64,000 bases of DNA from Planococcus maitriensis (GCF_003289925.1 NZ_QLZQ01000002.1:145282-209281); one strand, 5' to 3'. Counted from the first letter of the stretch, positions 17,788 to 28,270 are shown. The notes: a model not told the origin generated them from the letters alone. Translations and numbers: made by a program.

Positions 17788-19694
17788 AGAGCGTTCGACC
17801 GCTCCTGCTGCTGCGAATTCTGGCGGACACGCGATTTGACTTTCTTGACCACTTCGTCGCTATTGAGATGGATTTCATCCATCAACTCGGCGACATCACC
17901 GTGTTCAACAAAGAGATCCGGTATGCCCATACGGTCGATGACAGCGCCTTCGTGGCCGTTGTCATGCGCATACTCAAGCACCGCACTGCCGAAGCCGCCT
18001 TGAAGGACCGCTTCCTCGATCGTCAAGACCGGTACATTGCGGCCGAAAATCGATGCAAGCATCTCTTCATCCATCGGTTTGATGAAGCGCGCGTTGACGA
18101 CTTCCGCCTGGATTCCTTCTTCACGCAATTGCTCAGCTGCATGAAGTGCCATCGGGATGGTCGTGCCGAATGTCAGGATGATGGCATCCGCCCCTTTTTC
18201 CATCACTTCCCAGCTGCCGATCGGGATCGCTTTCAGTTCATCGTCCATTGGGACACCGAGGCCATTGCCGCGCGGATAGCGCAATGCAATCGGGCCATCA
18301 TCGTAATCGATCGCCGTCTTGACCATGTGCTGCCCTTCGTTCTCGTCTTTTGGCATCATCAGGACCATGTTCGGGAGATGGCGCAGGAAGGCGATATCGA
18401 AAACGCCTTGATGCGTTTCGCCGTCCGCCCCGACGAGGCCGGAACGGTCGATGCCGATGAAGACATTCAAGTTCTGCCGGCAAATATCATGGACCACTTG
18501 GTCGTAGGCACGCTGCAGGAATGTCGAGTAGATCGCAAGGAACGGCTTCATGCCTTGCGTTGCAAGCCCTGCGGCCATGGTGGTCGCATGCTGTTCGGCG
18601 ATCCCTACATCGAACATGCGCTCAGGGAACTCAGAGGCAAAGCCTTCCAGTTTCGACCCGACAGGCATGGCCGGTGTTATAGCGACGATGCGCTCATCGG
18701 TACGGGCAAGTTTGCGTGCGGTCTCGGCGATCAGCCCGCTCCATGAAGGGGCCGTGGATGAAGATTTCACCAAATCGCCGGTTTCCATCTTATAGGGCCC
18801 AATTCCATGCCACGTGCCGATTCTATCCTGTTCAGCCGGCAAATAGCCTTTGCCTTTTTTCGTGATGACGTGAAGCAGGACAGGGCCTTTCGTTTTCTTC
18901 GCATATTCCAGGTTGTCTTCAAGTTCCTCGAGGTCATGCCCGTCGATCGGGCCGAGGTACGTGAATCCGAGCTCTTCGAAGAACATGCCGGAGACGACCA
19001 GATATTTCAGGCTGTCCTTGACGCGCTCTGCCGTTGAAGCGAGCTTGCCGCCGACGGCCGGTACTTTTTTCAGCAAGTATTCCAGGTCGTCTTTGACTTT
19101 GTTGTATTTTCCGGCCGTCCGCATGCGCCCAAGTACGCTATGGAGCGCCCCGACATTCGGTGCGATCGACATTTCATTATCATTGAGGATGACGGTCATG
19201 TCGGTCTGGGCATGACCGATATGGTTCAGCGCTTCAAACGCCATGCCGCCGGTCAACGCGCCGTCGCCGATGATCGGGATGACGTAATTTTTATCTTTTT
19301 TGATATCCCGAGCGGCCGCCATGCCCATGGCAGCGGACAAGGAAGTCGAACTATGGCCGGTTTCCCAGACATCGTGATCGCTTTCATTGCGTTTCGGGAA
19401 GCCGCACAGCCCTTTGAATTTCCGCAATGTCTCGAATTGATCCGCACGCCCCGTCAAGATTTTATGGACATAGGACTGATGCCCGACATCCCAAATCAAT
19501 TTATCGTCCGGGCTATCGAATACACGGTGAAGCGCGATCGTCAATTCCACCACGCCGAGGTTCGGGCCGATATGGCCACCGGTTTTCGAGAGATTTTCTA
19601 TGAGAAATCGACGGATATCTTCACTTAAGAGCTCCAATTGCTCTGGATTCAGCTCTTTAAGGAAAGATGGACCAGTTATCGAATGAAGATCCAT
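17784..19694 (-). CDS. dxs: 1-deoxy-D-xylulose-5-phosphate synthase
   Basis: 636 residues, transketolase-type thiamine enzyme that condenses pyruvate and glyceraldehyde-3-phosphate, the entry step of the MEP isoprenoid pathway. Thiamine diphosphate motif [15 protein letters not shown] near residue 150, [11 protein letters not shown] near the N terminus, and the transketolase segment [15 protein letters not shown] near 425. ispG and ispH further along the window complete the visible MEP steps. It has its own promoter in the 93-nt gap after ispA. Confidence 0.95.
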   Translation of the reverse strand: MDLHSITGPSFLKELNPEQLELLSEDIRRFLIENLSKTGGHIGPNLGVVELTIALHRVFDSPDDKLIWDVGHQSYVHKILTGRADQFETLRKFKGLCGFPKRNESDHDVWETGHSSTSLSAAMGMAAARDIKKDKNYVIPIIGDGALTGGMAFEALNHIGHAQTDMTVILNDNEMSIAPNVGALHSVLGRMRTAGKYNKVKDDLEYLLKKVPAVGGKLASTAERVKDSLKYLVVSGMFFEELGFTYLGPIDGHDLEELEDNLEYAKKTKGPVLLHVITKKGKGYLPAEQDRIGTWHGIGPYKMETGDLVKSSSTAPSWSGLIAETARKLARTDERIVAITPAMPVGSKLEGFASEFPERMFDVGIAEQHATTMAAGLATQGMKPFLAIYSTFLQRAYDQVVHDICRQNLNVFIGIDRSGLVGADGETHQGVFDIAFLRHLPNMVLMMPKDENEGQHMVKTAIDYDDGPIALRYPRGNGLGVPMDDELKAIPIGSWEVMEKGADAIILTFGTTIPMALHAAEQLREEGIQAEVVNARFIKPMDEEMLASIFGRNVPVLTIEEAVLQGGFGSAVLEYAHDNGHEGAVIDRMGIPDLFVEHGDVAELMDEIHLNSDEVVKKVKSRVRQNSQQQERSNAL

Positions 19695-19744
19695 TTGCCA
19701 TCACACACCTTTTTCTATATTTTCCTGTATTGTTGTCTCCCCAT

Positions 19745-19772
19745 ATTATAGCAAGACAGGGCAAATGTACAA
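19745..19772 (-). promoter_or_regulatory. Candidate sigma-A promoter for dxs-tlyA
   Basis: TTGTAC, 16-bp spacer, TATAAT on the minus strand, about 50 bp upstream of the dxs start. Confidence 0.55.
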
Positions 19773-19787
19773 ACAAGAGCCCTATTT

Positions 19788-20666
19788 TCAGCTTTTTCGC
19801 TGGACGATCAGCTCAGTCAATTCCTTCAATAATTGCTGCTCTCCAGGAAGTTCCGCAAGCGCGGCAAGCGCCTGTTGTGCGTGATGATCCAGTTTTTCTT
19901 TGGCTTTCGGCAAAGTCAGGATACCGGGATACGTGCTTTTATCGCTCGTCTCGTCTTTTCCGGCTGTTTTCCCGAGTTCTTCGGAAGTGCCGGTGACATC
20001 CAGGATATCATCCTGGATCTGGAAGGCCAGCCCCAAATGGCGGCCGAATGTAGAAAGCGCCATCAATTGCCCAGGACTTGCGCCGGCAAGGATCGCCCCG
20101 GAAATGATGCTATACGTCAACAAAGCGCCGGTCTTCAATACATGGACTTGCTCCAATTCTTCCAGGCTCAGCTGTTTTTCTTCCCCTTCGATATCGAGGA
20201 CTTGGCCCCCGACCATGCCTTCTGCGCCGGCCGCTGTCGACAGTAAGTCGATGAGACGCACTTTGTCTTCTGCTGAAACATCTTCCAAGCGCGACAAGAT
20301 GCCGAAGCTCAAGGTCAACAAGGCATCTCCCGCTAAAATGGCGACAGCTTCCCCGAACACTTTATGGTTGGTCGGCATGCCGCGGCGCAAATCATCATTG
20401 TCCATGCTCGGCAAATCATCATGGATCAAGGAATATGTATGGATCATTTCAATTGCAGCCGCCACTTTCAAGGAATCCGGATGGGCGGCGCCTTGTTCAT
20501 GCATTGTTGCGAGCACGAGCATCGGCCGGATGCGCTTGCCGCCCGCTTGCAGCGAATAATGCATCGATTCCTTCAGGGATTCGGGAATCGCCAACCCTCT
20601 GATCAGCATTGCCATTTCCTGTTGGATAACCGGTTCATAATGGGTTCTGAATTGTTTTAAGTTCAT
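19788..20666 (-). CDS. ispA: Farnesyl diphosphate synthase (polyprenyl synthetase)
   Basis: 292 residues. First aspartate-rich motif DDLPSMDNDDLRRG near residue 84 (the bacterial FPP-synthase spacing with two extra residues) and second motif FQIQDDILDVTG near 215. It condenses IPP with DMAPP and GPP to give farnesyl diphosphate for quinones, undecaprenyl phosphate and sterol-like lipids. ATG overlaps the xseB stop by four bases. Placement between xseB and dxs is as in Bacillus. Confidence 0.94.
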   Translation of the reverse strand: MNLKQFRTHYEPVIQQEMAMLIRGLAIPESLKESMHYSLQAGGKRIRPMLVLATMHEQGAAHPDSLKVAAAIEMIHTYSLIHDDLPSMDNDDLRRGMPTNHKVFGEAVAILAGDALLTLSFGILSRLEDVSAEDKVRLIDLLSTAAGAEGMVGGQVLDIEGEEKQLSLEELEQVHVLKTGALLTYSIISGAILAGASPGQLMALSTFGRHLGLAFQIQDDILDVTGTSEELGKTAGKDETSDKSTYPGILTLPKAKEKLDHHAQQALAALAELPGEQQLLKELTELIVQRKS

Positions 20667-20899
20667 TGCGCATTTCCTTCCCCTTCGATTTCAGCAGGGA
20701 CTTCTTTGCCATCCTTCATCATCGTCACCAGCTGGTTCTCGGCATTTTTCAATTTATCGTGGCACAGCTTCGATAACTCCATGCCTTTCTGGTAAAGCGT
20801 CAATGCTTCTTCGAGCGGCACATCGCCTTGTTCGAGCAATTTGACGATTTCCTCCAACTGCTCCATTGCGTCATTGAACATCAAGTTATTTTCTGCCAT
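20663..20899 (-). CDS. xseB: Exodeoxyribonuclease VII small subunit
   Basis: 78 residues, all-helical, with the family core MEQLEEIVKLLEQGDVPLEEAL and LYQKGMELSKLCHDKLKNAE. It coats the helical C-terminal arm of XseA and is needed for single-strand exonuclease activity in both directions. ATG follows the xseA stop directly (TAAATG) and its own stop overlaps ispA. Confidence 0.93.
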   Translation of the reverse strand: MAENNLMFNDAMEQLEEIVKLLEQGDVPLEEALTLYQKGMELSKLCHDKLKNAENQLVTMMKDGKEVPAEIEGEGNAQ

Positions 20900-22252
20900 T
20901 TAGTCGCGCTCCTTATCTTTTGGGTTGATCGCTTCGATGACGGTCTCGACTTCTCCGTCCTTCATTGAAAGGCTCAGCCTATCGCCAAGCTCCAACTGAT
21001 CCACGGATTTCACCACTCCGCCTTCCTTGAACGGAATCGCATAGCCCCTGTCCATGATCTTCAATGGACTGAGCGCATCCAGCGTCCGGATCGCTGATTT
21101 CAATTGCTGTTCCCGTTGCCGGAAGACATGGGTGATGCGCTGGTCGAGACGTTCTCCAAGAACCGCGAGATCGCGCTCGGCCTGGCGGATTCGGTCAGCC
21201 GGGCTGCGGTTTTCCAATTGGCGGGAAAGCATGGCCAGGCGGTCTCCTGAACGCCTTACCGACATCACGGTCTCGCGCTGCAGGGCATCCGTCGCCCGTT
21301 CGATGCGTTCGATGAATGGCCGGTAGAGCCGGTCCGGGTATGCCATCGGATAGGAATTTTGCAGCTGCGTCAGGCGGATGCGGCGCTGCTCCAAATCGTT
21401 CGACATGAACCGGAACATCACTTGGCGTTGCCCCATGATGCGCTCAAGCAATTCGATGCGGCTCGGTACTGCGAGTTCTGCAGCGGCCGTCGGGGTAGCT
21501 GCGCGCAAATCGGCCACAAAATCAGCGATCGTCGTATCAGTTTCATGGCCGACCGCTGAGATGACCGGAATCTCCGATGCATAAATCGCTCGTGCCACCG
21601 CTTCTTCGTTGAATGCCCACAGATCTTCGATCGATCCGCCCCCGCGCCCGACGATCAAGACATCGCTGTCTGTGCGGTTGGCCTGCTGGATGGACTGGAC
21701 AATCGACTGGACGGCTCCTTGGCCTTGCACCAATGTAGGAAACAGCACAATCTGCGCAAGCGGGTAACGGCGCTTGAGCGTCGTGAGGATATCCCGAACC
21801 GCTGCACCGGTCTGCGCCGTGATGACTGCCACTTTTTCAGGATATTCAGGCAGCTGCTGTTTATGCGCAGCATTGAATAAGCCTTCTTTGCTGAGCTTTT
21901 CCTTTAATTGCTCGAAAGCCAAATAATAATCGCCGATGCCGTCAGGCTGCATCGACTGGGCATATAATTGGTATTGTCCCGATGCTTCATATACAGAGAT
22001 ATCCCCACGGATCAAGACGGTCATGCCGCTTTCCGGTCGGAATTTCATCGATTTCGCCTTCGCTGAGAACATGACAGCCGGCATGCGTGCTTTCTGGTCT
22101 TTCAAGGTAAAGTAGATGTGCCCGCTTGTATGGATTTTTACGTTCGACAGCTCCCCTTTTACGTAGACATCACGCAAATGAGGGTCGGCATCGAATTTCT
22201 TTTTTATGTATTTCGTTAACGCTGCAACACTTAAGTACGGGTCGGTCGCCAA
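20900..22252 (-). CDS. xseA: Exodeoxyribonuclease VII large subunit
   Basis: 450 residues. N-terminal OB fold (LSVAALTKYIKKKFD and VKGELSNVKIHTSGHIYFTL), catalytic core with VGRGGGSIEDLWAFNEE near residue 205 and SAVGHETDTTIADFVAD near 235, then long helical arms. It degrades single-stranded DNA to oligonucleotides. Start is TTG at 22252 with AGGGGTTG upstream; no ATG alternative preserves the N-terminal domain. A terminator separates it from folD. Confidence 0.93.
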   Translation of the reverse strand: MATDPYLSVAALTKYIKKKFDADPHLRDVYVKGELSNVKIHTSGHIYFTLKDQKARMPAVMFSAKAKSMKFRPESGMTVLIRGDISVYEASGQYQLYAQSMQPDGIGDYYLAFEQLKEKLSKEGLFNAAHKQQLPEYPEKVAVITAQTGAAVRDILTTLKRRYPLAQIVLFPTLVQGQGAVQSIVQSIQQANRTDSDVLIVGRGGGSIEDLWAFNEEAVARAIYASEIPVISAVGHETDTTIADFVADLRAATPTAAAELAVPSRIELLERIMGQRQVMFRFMSNDLEQRRIRLTQLQNSYPMAYPDRLYRPFIERIERATDALQRETVMSVRRSGDRLAMLSRQLENRSPADRIRQAERDLAVLGERLDQRITHVFRQREQQLKSAIRTLDALSPLKIMDRGYAIPFKEGGVVKSVDQLELGDRLSLSMKDGEVETVIEAINPKDKERD

Positions 22253-22278
22253 AATGTCAACCCCTGTCTATGGAAAGT

Positions 22279-22308
22279 AAAAAGCTGTCTTTCTTTCGAA
22301 AAACAGCC
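22279..22308 (-). terminator. Terminator after folD
   Basis: Minus-strand hairpin GGCTGTTTTTC-GAAA-GAAAGACAGC followed by five T. It lies 17 bp beyond the folD stop and 27 bp before xseA. Confidence 0.75.
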
Positions 22309-22324
22309 CTATTTGCTATTCATT

Positions 22325-23200
22325 TTACACGCTTTCGCTAGCTTTGTCTTTCGATAATCCTTTTTCAGCCGATAGCAATGTGTTTTCCATCAGCATTGCA
22401 ATGGTCATCGGCCCTACGCCGCCCGGCACAGGCGTGATGTAACTGGCACGCTCGCGCACCGCGTCGAAATCGACGTCGCCGCATAATTTCCCGTTTTCAT
22501 CCCGGTTCATGCCGACATCGATGACGACTGCGCCTTCCTTGATGTGGTCGAGCCCGATGAATTTCGCACGGCCGATCGCGGCGATGATGATATCCGCCTG
22601 CCGGGTCATCGCTTTCAAGTCCGGTGTTTTCGAGTGGCAATAGGTCACGGTCGCATCTTTTTGCAGCAGCAGTTGGCCGACCGGCTTGCCGACGATATTG
22701 CTGCGGCCGATGACAACCGCATGCTTGCCTGCGGGATCGATGCCGTAATGCTCAAGGAGCACCATCACCCCGTGTGGCGTACACGGCAAAAAGGTGTCCT
22801 TGCCGATCATCAGATTGCCGACGGAAATCGGGTGGAAGCCATCGACGTCCTTTTCGGGAGCGATTGCCGTGATGATCTTGAACTCATCGATCTGGGCAGG
22901 AAGCGGCAATTGCACCAAAATGCCGTGGATGTCCGGGTCGTTATTCAATTCATCGATTTTTTCAAGCAGTTCCTGCTCGGTCAGTGAAGCAGGGTATAAA
23001 TGAAGATCCGAACGCATGCCCAATGATTCACATGTCTTCTTCTTGTTTTTGACATAGGTTTGCGAAGCGGAATCATCGCCCACTAAAATGACCGATAGGC
23101 CCGGGGTGATTCCGTCTGTTTTCAGTTTCTCTACACGTTGTTGCACTCGCTCTTTAATTTTCCGGCTTACGGCTTTTCCATCAATCAATTCAGCAGTCAC
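22325..23200 (-). CDS. folD: Methylenetetrahydrofolate dehydrogenase / cyclohydrolase
   Basis: 291 residues, bifunctional one-carbon enzyme making 10-formyl-THF. Catalytic Tyr-Lys region VGDDSASQTYVKNKKK near residue 45, QLPLPAQID in the middle, NADP-binding VIGRSNIVGKPVGQLL near 165, and TPVPGGVGPMTIAML near 265. Start is GTG at 23200 with GGAGG seven bases upstream. It sits 17 nt after nusB and likely shares its transcript. It links functionally to the glycine cleavage genes and yqgN in this window. Confidence 0.95.
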   Translation of the reverse strand: MTAELIDGKAVSRKIKERVQQRVEKLKTDGITPGLSVILVGDDSASQTYVKNKKKTCESLGMRSDLHLYPASLTEQELLEKIDELNNDPDIHGILVQLPLPAQIDEFKIITAIAPEKDVDGFHPISVGNLMIGKDTFLPCTPHGVMVLLEHYGIDPAGKHAVVIGRSNIVGKPVGQLLLQKDATVTYCHSKTPDLKAMTRQADIIIAAIGRAKFIGLDHIKEGAVVIDVGMNRDENGKLCGDVDFDAVRERASYITPVPGGVGPMTIAMLMENTLLSAEKGLSKDKASESV

Positions 23201-23217
23201 GTAGATTCCTCCAATGG

Positions 23218-23610
23218 TTAGTTCGCAGTTTGGTCAGTGAATTTTGAAAGCACGCCGTTGACGAAACGGCTGGATTTATCGTCCCCGAAGGTTTTGCTCA
23301 ATTCGATCGCCTCGTTCAAGACGACCCGGCTTGGTGCATCATCCATATATTCAAGTTCGAAAACAGCCATGCGCAGAATGGTGCGTTCGACTTTCGGCAG
23401 GCGCTCGAGCGACCAGTTTTGAAGATGGCCTTTCAATTTTCCGTCGATTTCCTGCTGCTTGCTGTTCGTGCCTTCGACAAGCAATTTATAGAACTGGTCG
23501 GTTTCGCCTTCCATGACATGTTCCATCGCCTCTTCGATTGTCAGTTCGGTTCCATCGAGCTGGAATAGCGTCTGAAGCGCCTTTTCCCGTGCTTCGTGTC
23601 GTTTCATCAT
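23218..23610 (-). CDS. nusB: Transcription antitermination factor NusB
   Basis: 130 residues from the ATG at 23610, close to the 131 of Bacillus; the open frame continues upstream but covers the preceding terminator. Core segments KRHEAREKALQTLFQLD and LERLPKVERTILRMAVFEL, with NEAIELSKTFGDDKSSRFVNGVL at the C terminus. With NusE it binds boxA RNA of rRNA operons and prevents premature termination. AGGAGACC is the ribosome site. Confidence 0.94.
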   Translation of the reverse strand: MMKRHEAREKALQTLFQLDGTELTIEEAMEHVMEGETDQFYKLLVEGTNSKQQEIDGKLKGHLQNWSLERLPKVERTILRMAVFELEYMDDAPSRVVLNEAIELSKTFGDDKSSRFVNGVLSKFTDQTAN

Positions 23611-23720
23611 AATTCCGGTCTCCTTTTTCAAGCTGATTATCCCCCCATTATACAGGTAATCCCGCAGAACTTCCAAGTTTGAAATGTTCCAACAAATCAG
23701 CGCAGGCGCACTGCAAGCAT

Positions 23721-23769
23721 AAAAAAGAAGGCTGGCCGGAACATGCATGAGCATGTCCGGCCAGCCTGC
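23721..23769 (-). terminator. Terminator after yqhY
   Basis: A 17-bp stem (AGGCTGGCCGGACATGC with GCATGTTCCGGCCAGCCT, one bulge) followed on the minus strand by TTCTTTTTT. It lies directly after the yqhY stop, separating accBC-yqhY from nusB-folD. Confidence 0.9.
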
Positions 23770-23772
23770 TTA

Positions 23773-24168
23773 TCAGTCCACTTGGGGATTGTCGAAATGT
23801 ATACCGGTGATGTGCACATTCACTTCCTGCGTCTGCAAAGAAGTCATTGTCTCCAAGGTCTGGCGGACTTGTTCCTGGATTTTCTTGGCGGTGTTCGGGA
23901 TCGACACGCCGTAGTCGATGACGCAATAGACATCGATTGCCAGCCCTTCGTCCGACAGCTCGGTTTTGATGCCTTTGCCATGGACTTTTTTGCCCAAGCG
24001 CTCAACGACACCTGAAGCGAAATTGCCGCGCATGCTGGCAACGCCTTCAATATCCGTCGCAGCGATGCTGGCGATTATTTCCAGCACTTCTGAGGCGACT
24101 TCGATGTTCCCGAGGTCCTGTGCACCGGGTGATTTCATTTTTACATAGGGGATTACTTTTTCTGCCAT
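23773..24168 (-). CDS. yqhY: Asp23/Gls24 family envelope stress-like protein YqhY
   Basis: 131 residues with the Asp23 core (GNIEVASEVLEIIASIAAT near 20, VYCVIDYGVSIP near 80, VNVHITGIHF at the end). The gene is next to accBC in many Firmicutes, and in Bacillus loss of YqhY disturbs acetyl-CoA carboxylase activity, so a regulatory link to malonyl-CoA synthesis is likely. No signal or membrane segment is seen. Spacing to accC is 14 nt, implying one transcript. Confidence 0.9.
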   Translation of the reverse strand: MAEKVIPYVKMKSPGAQDLGNIEVASEVLEIIASIAATDIEGVASMRGNFASGVVERLGKKVHGKGIKTELSDEGLAIDVYCVIDYGVSIPNTAKKIQEQVRQTLETMTSLQTQEVNVHITGIHFDNPQVD

Positions 24169-24182
24169 TAGATAGTTCCTCC

Positions 24183-25535
24183 TCAGGAGCCCATTACATC
24201 GTATTTTTCTAGGAATTTCGTATTGAAGTCCCCGGATTTGAACACCTCGTGATCCATGAGGCGAAGATGGAATGGAATGGTCGTGAAGACGCCCTCGACG
24301 ACAAATTCATCAAGTGCACGTTTCATCTTGGCCACTGCTTCTTCGCGCGTATCCGCGAACGTGATGAGCTTGGCCACCATTGAATCGTAATAAGGCGGGA
24401 TCGTATAGCCTGAATACATCGCTGAATCGACCCGTACGCCCAGGCCGCCCGGCGGCAAGTACATATCCACACGGCCCGCAGAAGGCATGAAGTTCTTCAA
24501 CGGATTCTCCGCGTTGATGCGGCATTCGATCGACCAGCCTTTGAACGTCACGTCTTCCTGCTTAAAGGCGAGCGTCTCACCCGAAGCGACTTTCAATTGC
24601 TGCTGGATCAAATCGATGCCCGTGATCATTTCAGTGACCGGATGTTCGACTTGGATGCGCGTATTCATTTCCATGAAGTAGAATTTCTGGTTTTCTACAT
24701 CAAAGATGAATTCTACTGTCCCGGCACCGCGGTAATTGACCGCTTGTGCCGCTTTTACGGCCGCTTCACCCATTTCAGCACGCAGTTCCTCCGACAATGC
24801 CGGAGATGGGGCTTCTTCAACGAGTTTTTGCATGCGGCGCTGGATCGAACAATCGCGTTCGCCGAGGTGGATGGCATTGCCATGCGAATCGGCAAGCACC
24901 TGGATCTCGATGTGGCGGAAATCCTCGATGAATTTCTCGATATATACGCCCGGATTGCCGAATGCTGCTGCCGCTTCTTTTTGTGTCATATTCAAGCCTT
25001 TAACAAAATCTTCGCGCGTTCTCGCGACGCGGATGCCTTTGCCGCCGCCCCCTGCCGTCGCTTTGATGATGACCGGGAAACCGATTTCCTCGGCGATCTT
25101 CAATCCTTCCTCTTCGCTTCCGACGATTCCGGTAGAGCCGGGAACGACTGGCACGCCTGCTTCGCGCATCGTTTCGCGGGCCACGTCTTTTGTGCCCATT
25201 TTCGAGATTGCCGCTGCTGTCGGCCCGATGAACATGATATCGCACGCTTCGCATAGTTCGGCAAAGCTGGCATTTTCAGCCAGGAAACCATATCCCGGAT
25301 GGATGCCGTCGCAATTTGTCAGTTTTGCGACGCTGATGATATTGGAGAAGTTCAAGTAGCTGTCTTTCGATAATTTCGGCCCGATGCAATATGCCTCATC
25401 GGCCAGTTCAACATGCAACGCTTCTTTGTCCGCTTCTGAATAAACCGCTACGGTCTTGATATCGAGCTCTTTGCAAGCACGGATGATCCGGACGGCGATC
25501 TCCCCGCGGTTGGCAATCAATACTTTTTTCATCAT
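24183..25535 (-). CDS. accC: Acetyl-CoA carboxylase biotin carboxylase subunit
   Basis: 450 residues. N-terminal [19 protein letters not shown]-grasp loop [14 protein letters not shown] near residue 160, catalytic region [16 protein letters not shown] near 290. It carboxylates the biotin of AccB using bicarbonate and ATP, the first half-reaction of malonyl-CoA formation. Start ATG-ATG at 25535 with AAGGGGGGC upstream. The transcription pair accB-accC-yqhY is compact. Confidence 0.96.
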   Translation of the reverse strand: MMKKVLIANRGEIAVRIIRACKELDIKTVAVYSEADKEALHVELADEAYCIGPKLSKDSYLNFSNIISVAKLTNCDGIHPGYGFLAENASFAELCEACDIMFIGPTAAAISKMGTKDVARETMREAGVPVVPGSTGIVGSEEEGLKIAEEIGFPVIIKATAGGGGKGIRVARTREDFVKGLNMTQKEAAAAFGNPGVYIEKFIEDFRHIEIQVLADSHGNAIHLGERDCSIQRRMQKLVEEAPSPALSEELRAEMGEAAVKAAQAVNYRGAGTVEFIFDVENQKFYFMEMNTRIQVEHPVTEMITGIDLIQQQLKVASGETLAFKQEDVTFKGWSIECRINAENPLKNFMPSAGRVDMYLPPGGLGVRVDSAMYSGYTIPPYYDSMVAKLITFADTREEAVAKMKRALDEFVVEGVFTTIPFHLRLMDHEVFKSGDFNTKFLEKYDVMGS

Positions 25536-25547
25536 CGTCAGCCCCCC

Positions 25548-26063
25548 TTAGTTTGCTTTTACGAGGAACAAAGGCTGACCGTATTCGACCAACTGGCCAT
25601 CTTTGACTAGGATCTCAGCGATTTCCCCATCCACTTCTGCTTCGATTTCGTTAAAGAGCTTCATTGCTTCAACGATACAAACGACTTGGTCTGCAGAAAC
25701 TTTCGTCCCGACAGCCACATATGAATCCTCTTCCGGGGACGGCGATTGATAGAACGTGCCAACCATCGGAGATAGGATTTTGTGCAAGTCTTCGTTCGAC
25801 GCGTTGTCTGTCTCAGGCGCTTCCGTTTGGACCGGCTGTTCTGTCGGCGCAACTTCAACTGTTTCAGCTTGTTTTGGAGCTGCTGGCGCAGGTGCCTGTG
25901 CAGGTTCTTCAACCGATTTTGGTTGGACCGCTGCTGCCGGTTGTGAAGAACCGGATGCATTTTTCTTCATCTTGACTTTGACGCCGTCGAATTCATAACT
26001 GAACTCGTTGATGGAGGAATTATCCACCAATTTGATGATTTCGCGAATTTCCTGGATTTTCAT
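25548..26063 (-). CDS. accB: Biotin carboxyl carrier protein of acetyl-CoA carboxylase
   Basis: 171 residues. N-terminal helical part (1-50), a long Ala/Pro/Gln/Glu linker (about 50-95), then the biotinyl domain with the acceptor lysine in [16 protein letters not shown] near residue 135. It shuttles carboxyl groups between AccC and the AccDA transferase. In Bacillus the upstream neighbour is the spoIIIA operon; here it is efp, 124 bp away. Confidence 0.95.
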   Translation of the reverse strand: MKIQEIREIIKLVDNSSINEFSYEFDGVKVKMKKNASGSSQPAAAVQPKSVEEPAQAPAPAAPKQAETVEVAPTEQPVQTEAPETDNASNEDLHKILSPMVGTFYQSPSPEEDSYVAVGTKVSADQVVCIVEAMKLFNEIEAEVDGEIAEILVKDGQLVEYGQPLFLVKAN

Positions 26064-26151
26064 ATTATACCTACTCCCCTGTTATGTATTATTTTTAGCT
26101 ACTTCCCTATTTTAGACTTTTTTGAATCATTTTGAAATAGCAAGACTGCTT

Positions 26152-26187
26152 TTTTAAAAAAGGCCTCTTAAAAGAGGCCTTTTCTAC
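26152..26187 (-). terminator. Terminator after efp
   Basis: Stem AAAAGGCCTC-TTTTAA-GAGGCCTTTT with T-run on the minus strand, abutting the efp stop codon. Confidence 0.9.
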
Positions 26188-26748
26188 TTATTGGGCACGG
26201 GATACATACGAAGAATCGGTGGTATTGATGATTAGTTTATCCCCTTGGTTGATAAAGAACGGCACCTGTACTGACAGGCCTGTAGTCAGGATCGCCGGTT
26301 TTGAACCGCCGCTTGCCGTGTCTCCCTTGATGCCTGGGTCTGTTTCAGCCACTTCGAGGACGACTGTATTCGGCAATTCGACGCCAAGCACTTCGCCGTG
26401 GTATTGGATAACTTGCACTTCCATGTTTTCCTGCAGGAATTTCAACTCATATTCGATGCTTTTTTCCGGCAATTCGATTTGGTCGTATGTTTCCGAATCC
26501 ATGAATGCATGCATATCGCCATTCGCGTACAAATATTGCATCTTGCGGTTGTCGATCTGCGCTTTCGCCACTTTCTCGCCGGCACGGAATGTTTTTTCAT
26601 TGACCGCGCCTGTTCTCAAGTTGCGGAGCTTCGAGCGGACGAATGCTGCGCCCTTGCCCGGTTTGACGTGCTGGAATTCCATCACGCGCCAAATATCGTT
26701 ATCCACTTCGATCGTCAAGCCTGTTTTAAAATCGTTTACTGAAATCAT
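26188..26748 (-). CDS. efp: Elongation factor P
   Basis: 186 residues, three beta-barrel domains. The tip loop carries Lys32 in [14 protein letters not shown], the residue modified in many bacteria to help peptide-bond formation at polyproline stretches. C-terminal [22 protein letters not shown] is the family signature. It ends at a terminator and follows the peptidase gene by 17 nt. No dedicated modification enzyme is seen in the window. Confidence 0.96.
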   Translation of the reverse strand: MISVNDFKTGLTIEVDNDIWRVMEFQHVKPGKGAAFVRSKLRNLRTGAVNEKTFRAGEKVAKAQIDNRKMQYLYANGDMHAFMDSETYDQIELPEKSIEYELKFLQENMEVQVIQYHGEVLGVELPNTVVLEVAETDPGIKGDTASGGSKPAILTTGLSVQVPFFINQGDKLIINTTDSSYVSRAQ

Positions 26749-26765
26749 AGTAGTTCCTCCGTTTG

Positions 26766-27824
26766 TTATAAAATGCGAAGCTCTTTCGAAGAATGCGTCA
26801 AGCGCTCGTTCCCCGTCTCGGTTATCAGTATATCATCTTCGATGCGCACTCCGCCAATCCCCGGCAAATAGATGCCGGGCTCGACCGTGACAGCCATACC
26901 CGGTTCAAGCACAGTTTCCGAGCGGAATGACAGCCCCGGCCCTTCGTGGACCTCGAGCCCGATGCCGTGGCCGGTCGAATGCCCGAACGCTTCCCCGTAG
27001 CCTTTTGATTTGATGTAATCGCGCGCGATGGCATCCGCTTCGATGCCGGTCATGCCTGGCTTGATTTTATCGAGCGCCAGCACTTGTGAATCCAGCACCA
27101 CTCGATAGATTTCCTTGAGCTTGTCGGATGGTTCGCCGACCGCAACGGTACGGGTGATGTCCGAGACATAGCCATTGTACAAGGCGCCGAAATCGAGCGT
27201 GATGAGGTCGCCTTGTTCGATTTTCTTGTCGGACGCGACGCCGTGCGGCAATGCGGAGCGCAAGCCCGATGCGACGATGATGTCGAACGAAGAAGAAGTC
27301 GCGCCTTGTGAACGCATATAAAATTCCAATTCGTTCGAGACCTGCAATTCCGTCATGCCGGGTTTGATATAGGTGCAAATATGCTCGAATGCATCGTCGG
27401 CGATCTTGGCTGCCGCTTTCAGCACTTCCAGTTCTTCCGGCGATTTCACCATGCGCAGCTTTTCGATCAGGCCGCTGACTGGTTCGAGGGCAGCGGATAA
27501 TTTTTCCTTATACTGCGAGTAAGTCGCAAAGGTCATATAATCCTGCTCGAATGCCAGCCGCTCGACTGCCGCTTCCTCTGCAATGCGTGCCACTTCGTCA
27601 ATCAAGCCTTTTTGCGCCTGGACCACTTTGAATTCCTTGACTTGCTCCCCAGCCTGCTCCGTATAGCGGAAGTCGGTAATGAACCAAGCATCATTCGGCG
27701 TGATGAGCGCAAGCCCAGCCGTTCCGGTGAAGCCTGTAATAAAACGAAGGTTGTATGGATTTGTCACCAGCAGGGAATCCAGTTCCCGCTTTTGCATTTG
27801 TTCGCGCAGTTTCATCAATTTCAT
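26766..27824 (-). CDS. yqhT: M24 family Xaa-Pro aminopeptidase
   Basis: 352 residues from the ATG at 27824; an ATG nine bases earlier sits inside the ribosome site, so the inner start is preferred. N-terminal creatinase-like domain, then pita-bread metallopeptidase with metal ligands in [16 protein letters not shown] (two Asp), [14 protein letters not shown] (His), VTVEPGIYL (Glu) and RIEDD (Glu). It removes N-terminal residues preceding proline in the cytoplasm. Its grouping with efp and aroQ is conserved in Bacillales. Confidence 0.92.
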   Translation of the reverse strand: MKLMKLREQMQKRELDSLLVTNPYNLRFITGFTGTAGLALITPNDAWFITDFRYTEQAGEQVKEFKVVQAQKGLIDEVARIAEEAAVERLAFEQDYMTFATYSQYKEKLSAALEPVSGLIEKLRMVKSPEELEVLKAAAKIADDAFEHICTYIKPGMTELQVSNELEFYMRSQGATSSSFDIIVASGLRSALPHGVASDKKIEQGDLITLDFGALYNGYVSDITRTVAVGEPSDKLKEIYRVVLDSQVLALDKIKPGMTGIEADAIARDYIKSKGYGEAFGHSTGHGIGLEVHEGPGLSFRSETVLEPGMAVTVEPGIYLPGIGGVRIEDDILITETGNERLTHSSKELRIL

Positions 27825-27829
27825 CTGTT

Positions 27830-28270
27830 TCATCCTTTCTGTTGTCGAAGCAAGAGCGCCTGGAGCCCCAGCTTGTAGACATGCTTGCCGAGCCCTGCAA
27901 TCTGTCCGATGGCTACCGGTGCGATATAGGAATGGTGGCGGAATCCTTCACGCCCGTGGATATTGGAAATATGTACTTCAACGACCGGCACCTGGATCGA
28001 CTCGATGGCGTCGCGTATGGCGATGCTCGTATGTGTATAGGCACCGGCATTCAAGACGATGCCCGAGACGGCATCATCGTCCGCGCCATGGATCCAGTCG
28101 ATCAGTTCGCCTTCGTGATTGGACTGGCGACAGATCAGCTCGAAGCCTTCCCCATCGGCGAATTCCTGCAGCTCTTGCTCGAGTTCCTGCAAGGTGAAGC
28201 TGCCGTACTTTTGTTTATCGCGTTTTCCGAGACGGTTCAGGTTAGGACCGTTCAACACCAGGACTCTCAT
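27830..28270 (-). CDS. aroQ: 3-dehydroquinate dehydratase, type II
   Basis: 146 residues. Type II signature residues: VLNGPNLNRLGKRDK at the N terminus with the catalytic Tyr region in KYGSFT, NAGAYTHTSIAIRDAI near 75 and VEVHISNIHGREGFRHHS near 98. Dehydrates 3-dehydroquinate to 3-dehydroshikimate. aroK, a later shikimate-pathway enzyme, is 8 kb away. Stop overlaps the ribosome site of the next gene. Confidence 0.95.
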   Translation of the reverse strand: MRVLVLNGPNLNRLGKRDKQKYGSFTLQELEQELQEFADGEGFELICRQSNHEGELIDWIHGADDDAVSGIVLNAGAYTHTSIAIRDAIESIQVPVVEVHISNIHGREGFRHHSYIAPVAIGQIAGLGKHVYKLGLQALLLRQQKG

